Shown here one piece after another: positions 6,644 to 6,661 of a stretch of 6,661 nt of DNA (positions are counted from its first letter, which is position 1; each line of letters opens with the position of its first letter). The position numbers and the translations under genes were made by a program. Under the pieces are notes generated by a model. The model was not told where the DNA came from. It worked only from the letters and a program-made list of their open reading frames with translations, and ran no database searches. This stretch comes from an uncultured Spirochaetaceae bacterium (GTDB lineage: Bacteria; Spirochaetota; Spirochaetia; Treponematales; Treponemataceae), in assembly GCA_902772605.1 (NCBI GenBank), contig CACYBG010000081.1:1-6661 (forward strand), written 5' to 3'.

Positions 6644-6661
6644 GACTTTTTATCTCACCCA

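Noticed and set aside
1..6661. A novel defence, mobile or other undescribed multi-gene system.
   Set aside because: All coding space is taken by four recognisable families with uniform codon use, and no repeats, integrase, transposase or toxin-antitoxin-like small genes are visible.

Overview
The window looks like an ordinary, densely packed bacterial chromosome segment of roughly balanced GC content. It holds four protein genes and no RNA genes, insertion sequences, CRISPR arrays or prophage parts that I can see. All four genes share the same codon habits (AGG for arginine, frequent ATA for isoleucine), so nothing looks recently transferred. The histidyl-tRNA synthetase resembles the version I associate with spirochaetes (Treponema-like), and the type III pantothenate kinase plus abundant cyclic-di-GMP proteins fit that. 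I treat a spirochaete origin as a moderate-confidence inference, not a demonstrated fact.

Layout. A membrane-anchored EAL protein, with its beginning cut off by the left window edge, runs rightward to 1876. It faces hisS (3238 to 1931, leftward). hisS is divergent from coaX (3300-4118, rightward). coaX in turn faces a large leftward gene (about 6632 to 4152) that fuses an extracytoplasmic binding-protein-like sensor to GGDEF and EAL domains. The two convergent gaps are 54 and 33 bases and contain no convincing intrinsic terminator. The divergent hisS/coaX gap is 61 bases.

How the genes work. hisS charges tRNA-His, and coaX catalyses the first step of coenzyme A synthesis. The two flanking genes both encode predicted membrane-bound cyclic-di-GMP phosphodiesterases with complete EAL catalytic sets. 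In one the GGDEF domain is fully degenerate. In the other it is a variant (SGDEF) that also lacks one metal-binding aspartate. They probably lower cyclic-di-GMP in response to membrane or extracytoplasmic signals. No functional link to hisS or coaX is evident.

The most interesting local structure is the hisS/coaX divergent promoter. Two sigma-70-type promoters with the same -35 (TTGAAT) and 17-base spacers lie on opposite strands around one two-fold axis at base 3247, so their -10 elements share five base pairs. The predicted hisS start site falls on the A of its ATG, so hisS may be translated from a leaderless message.
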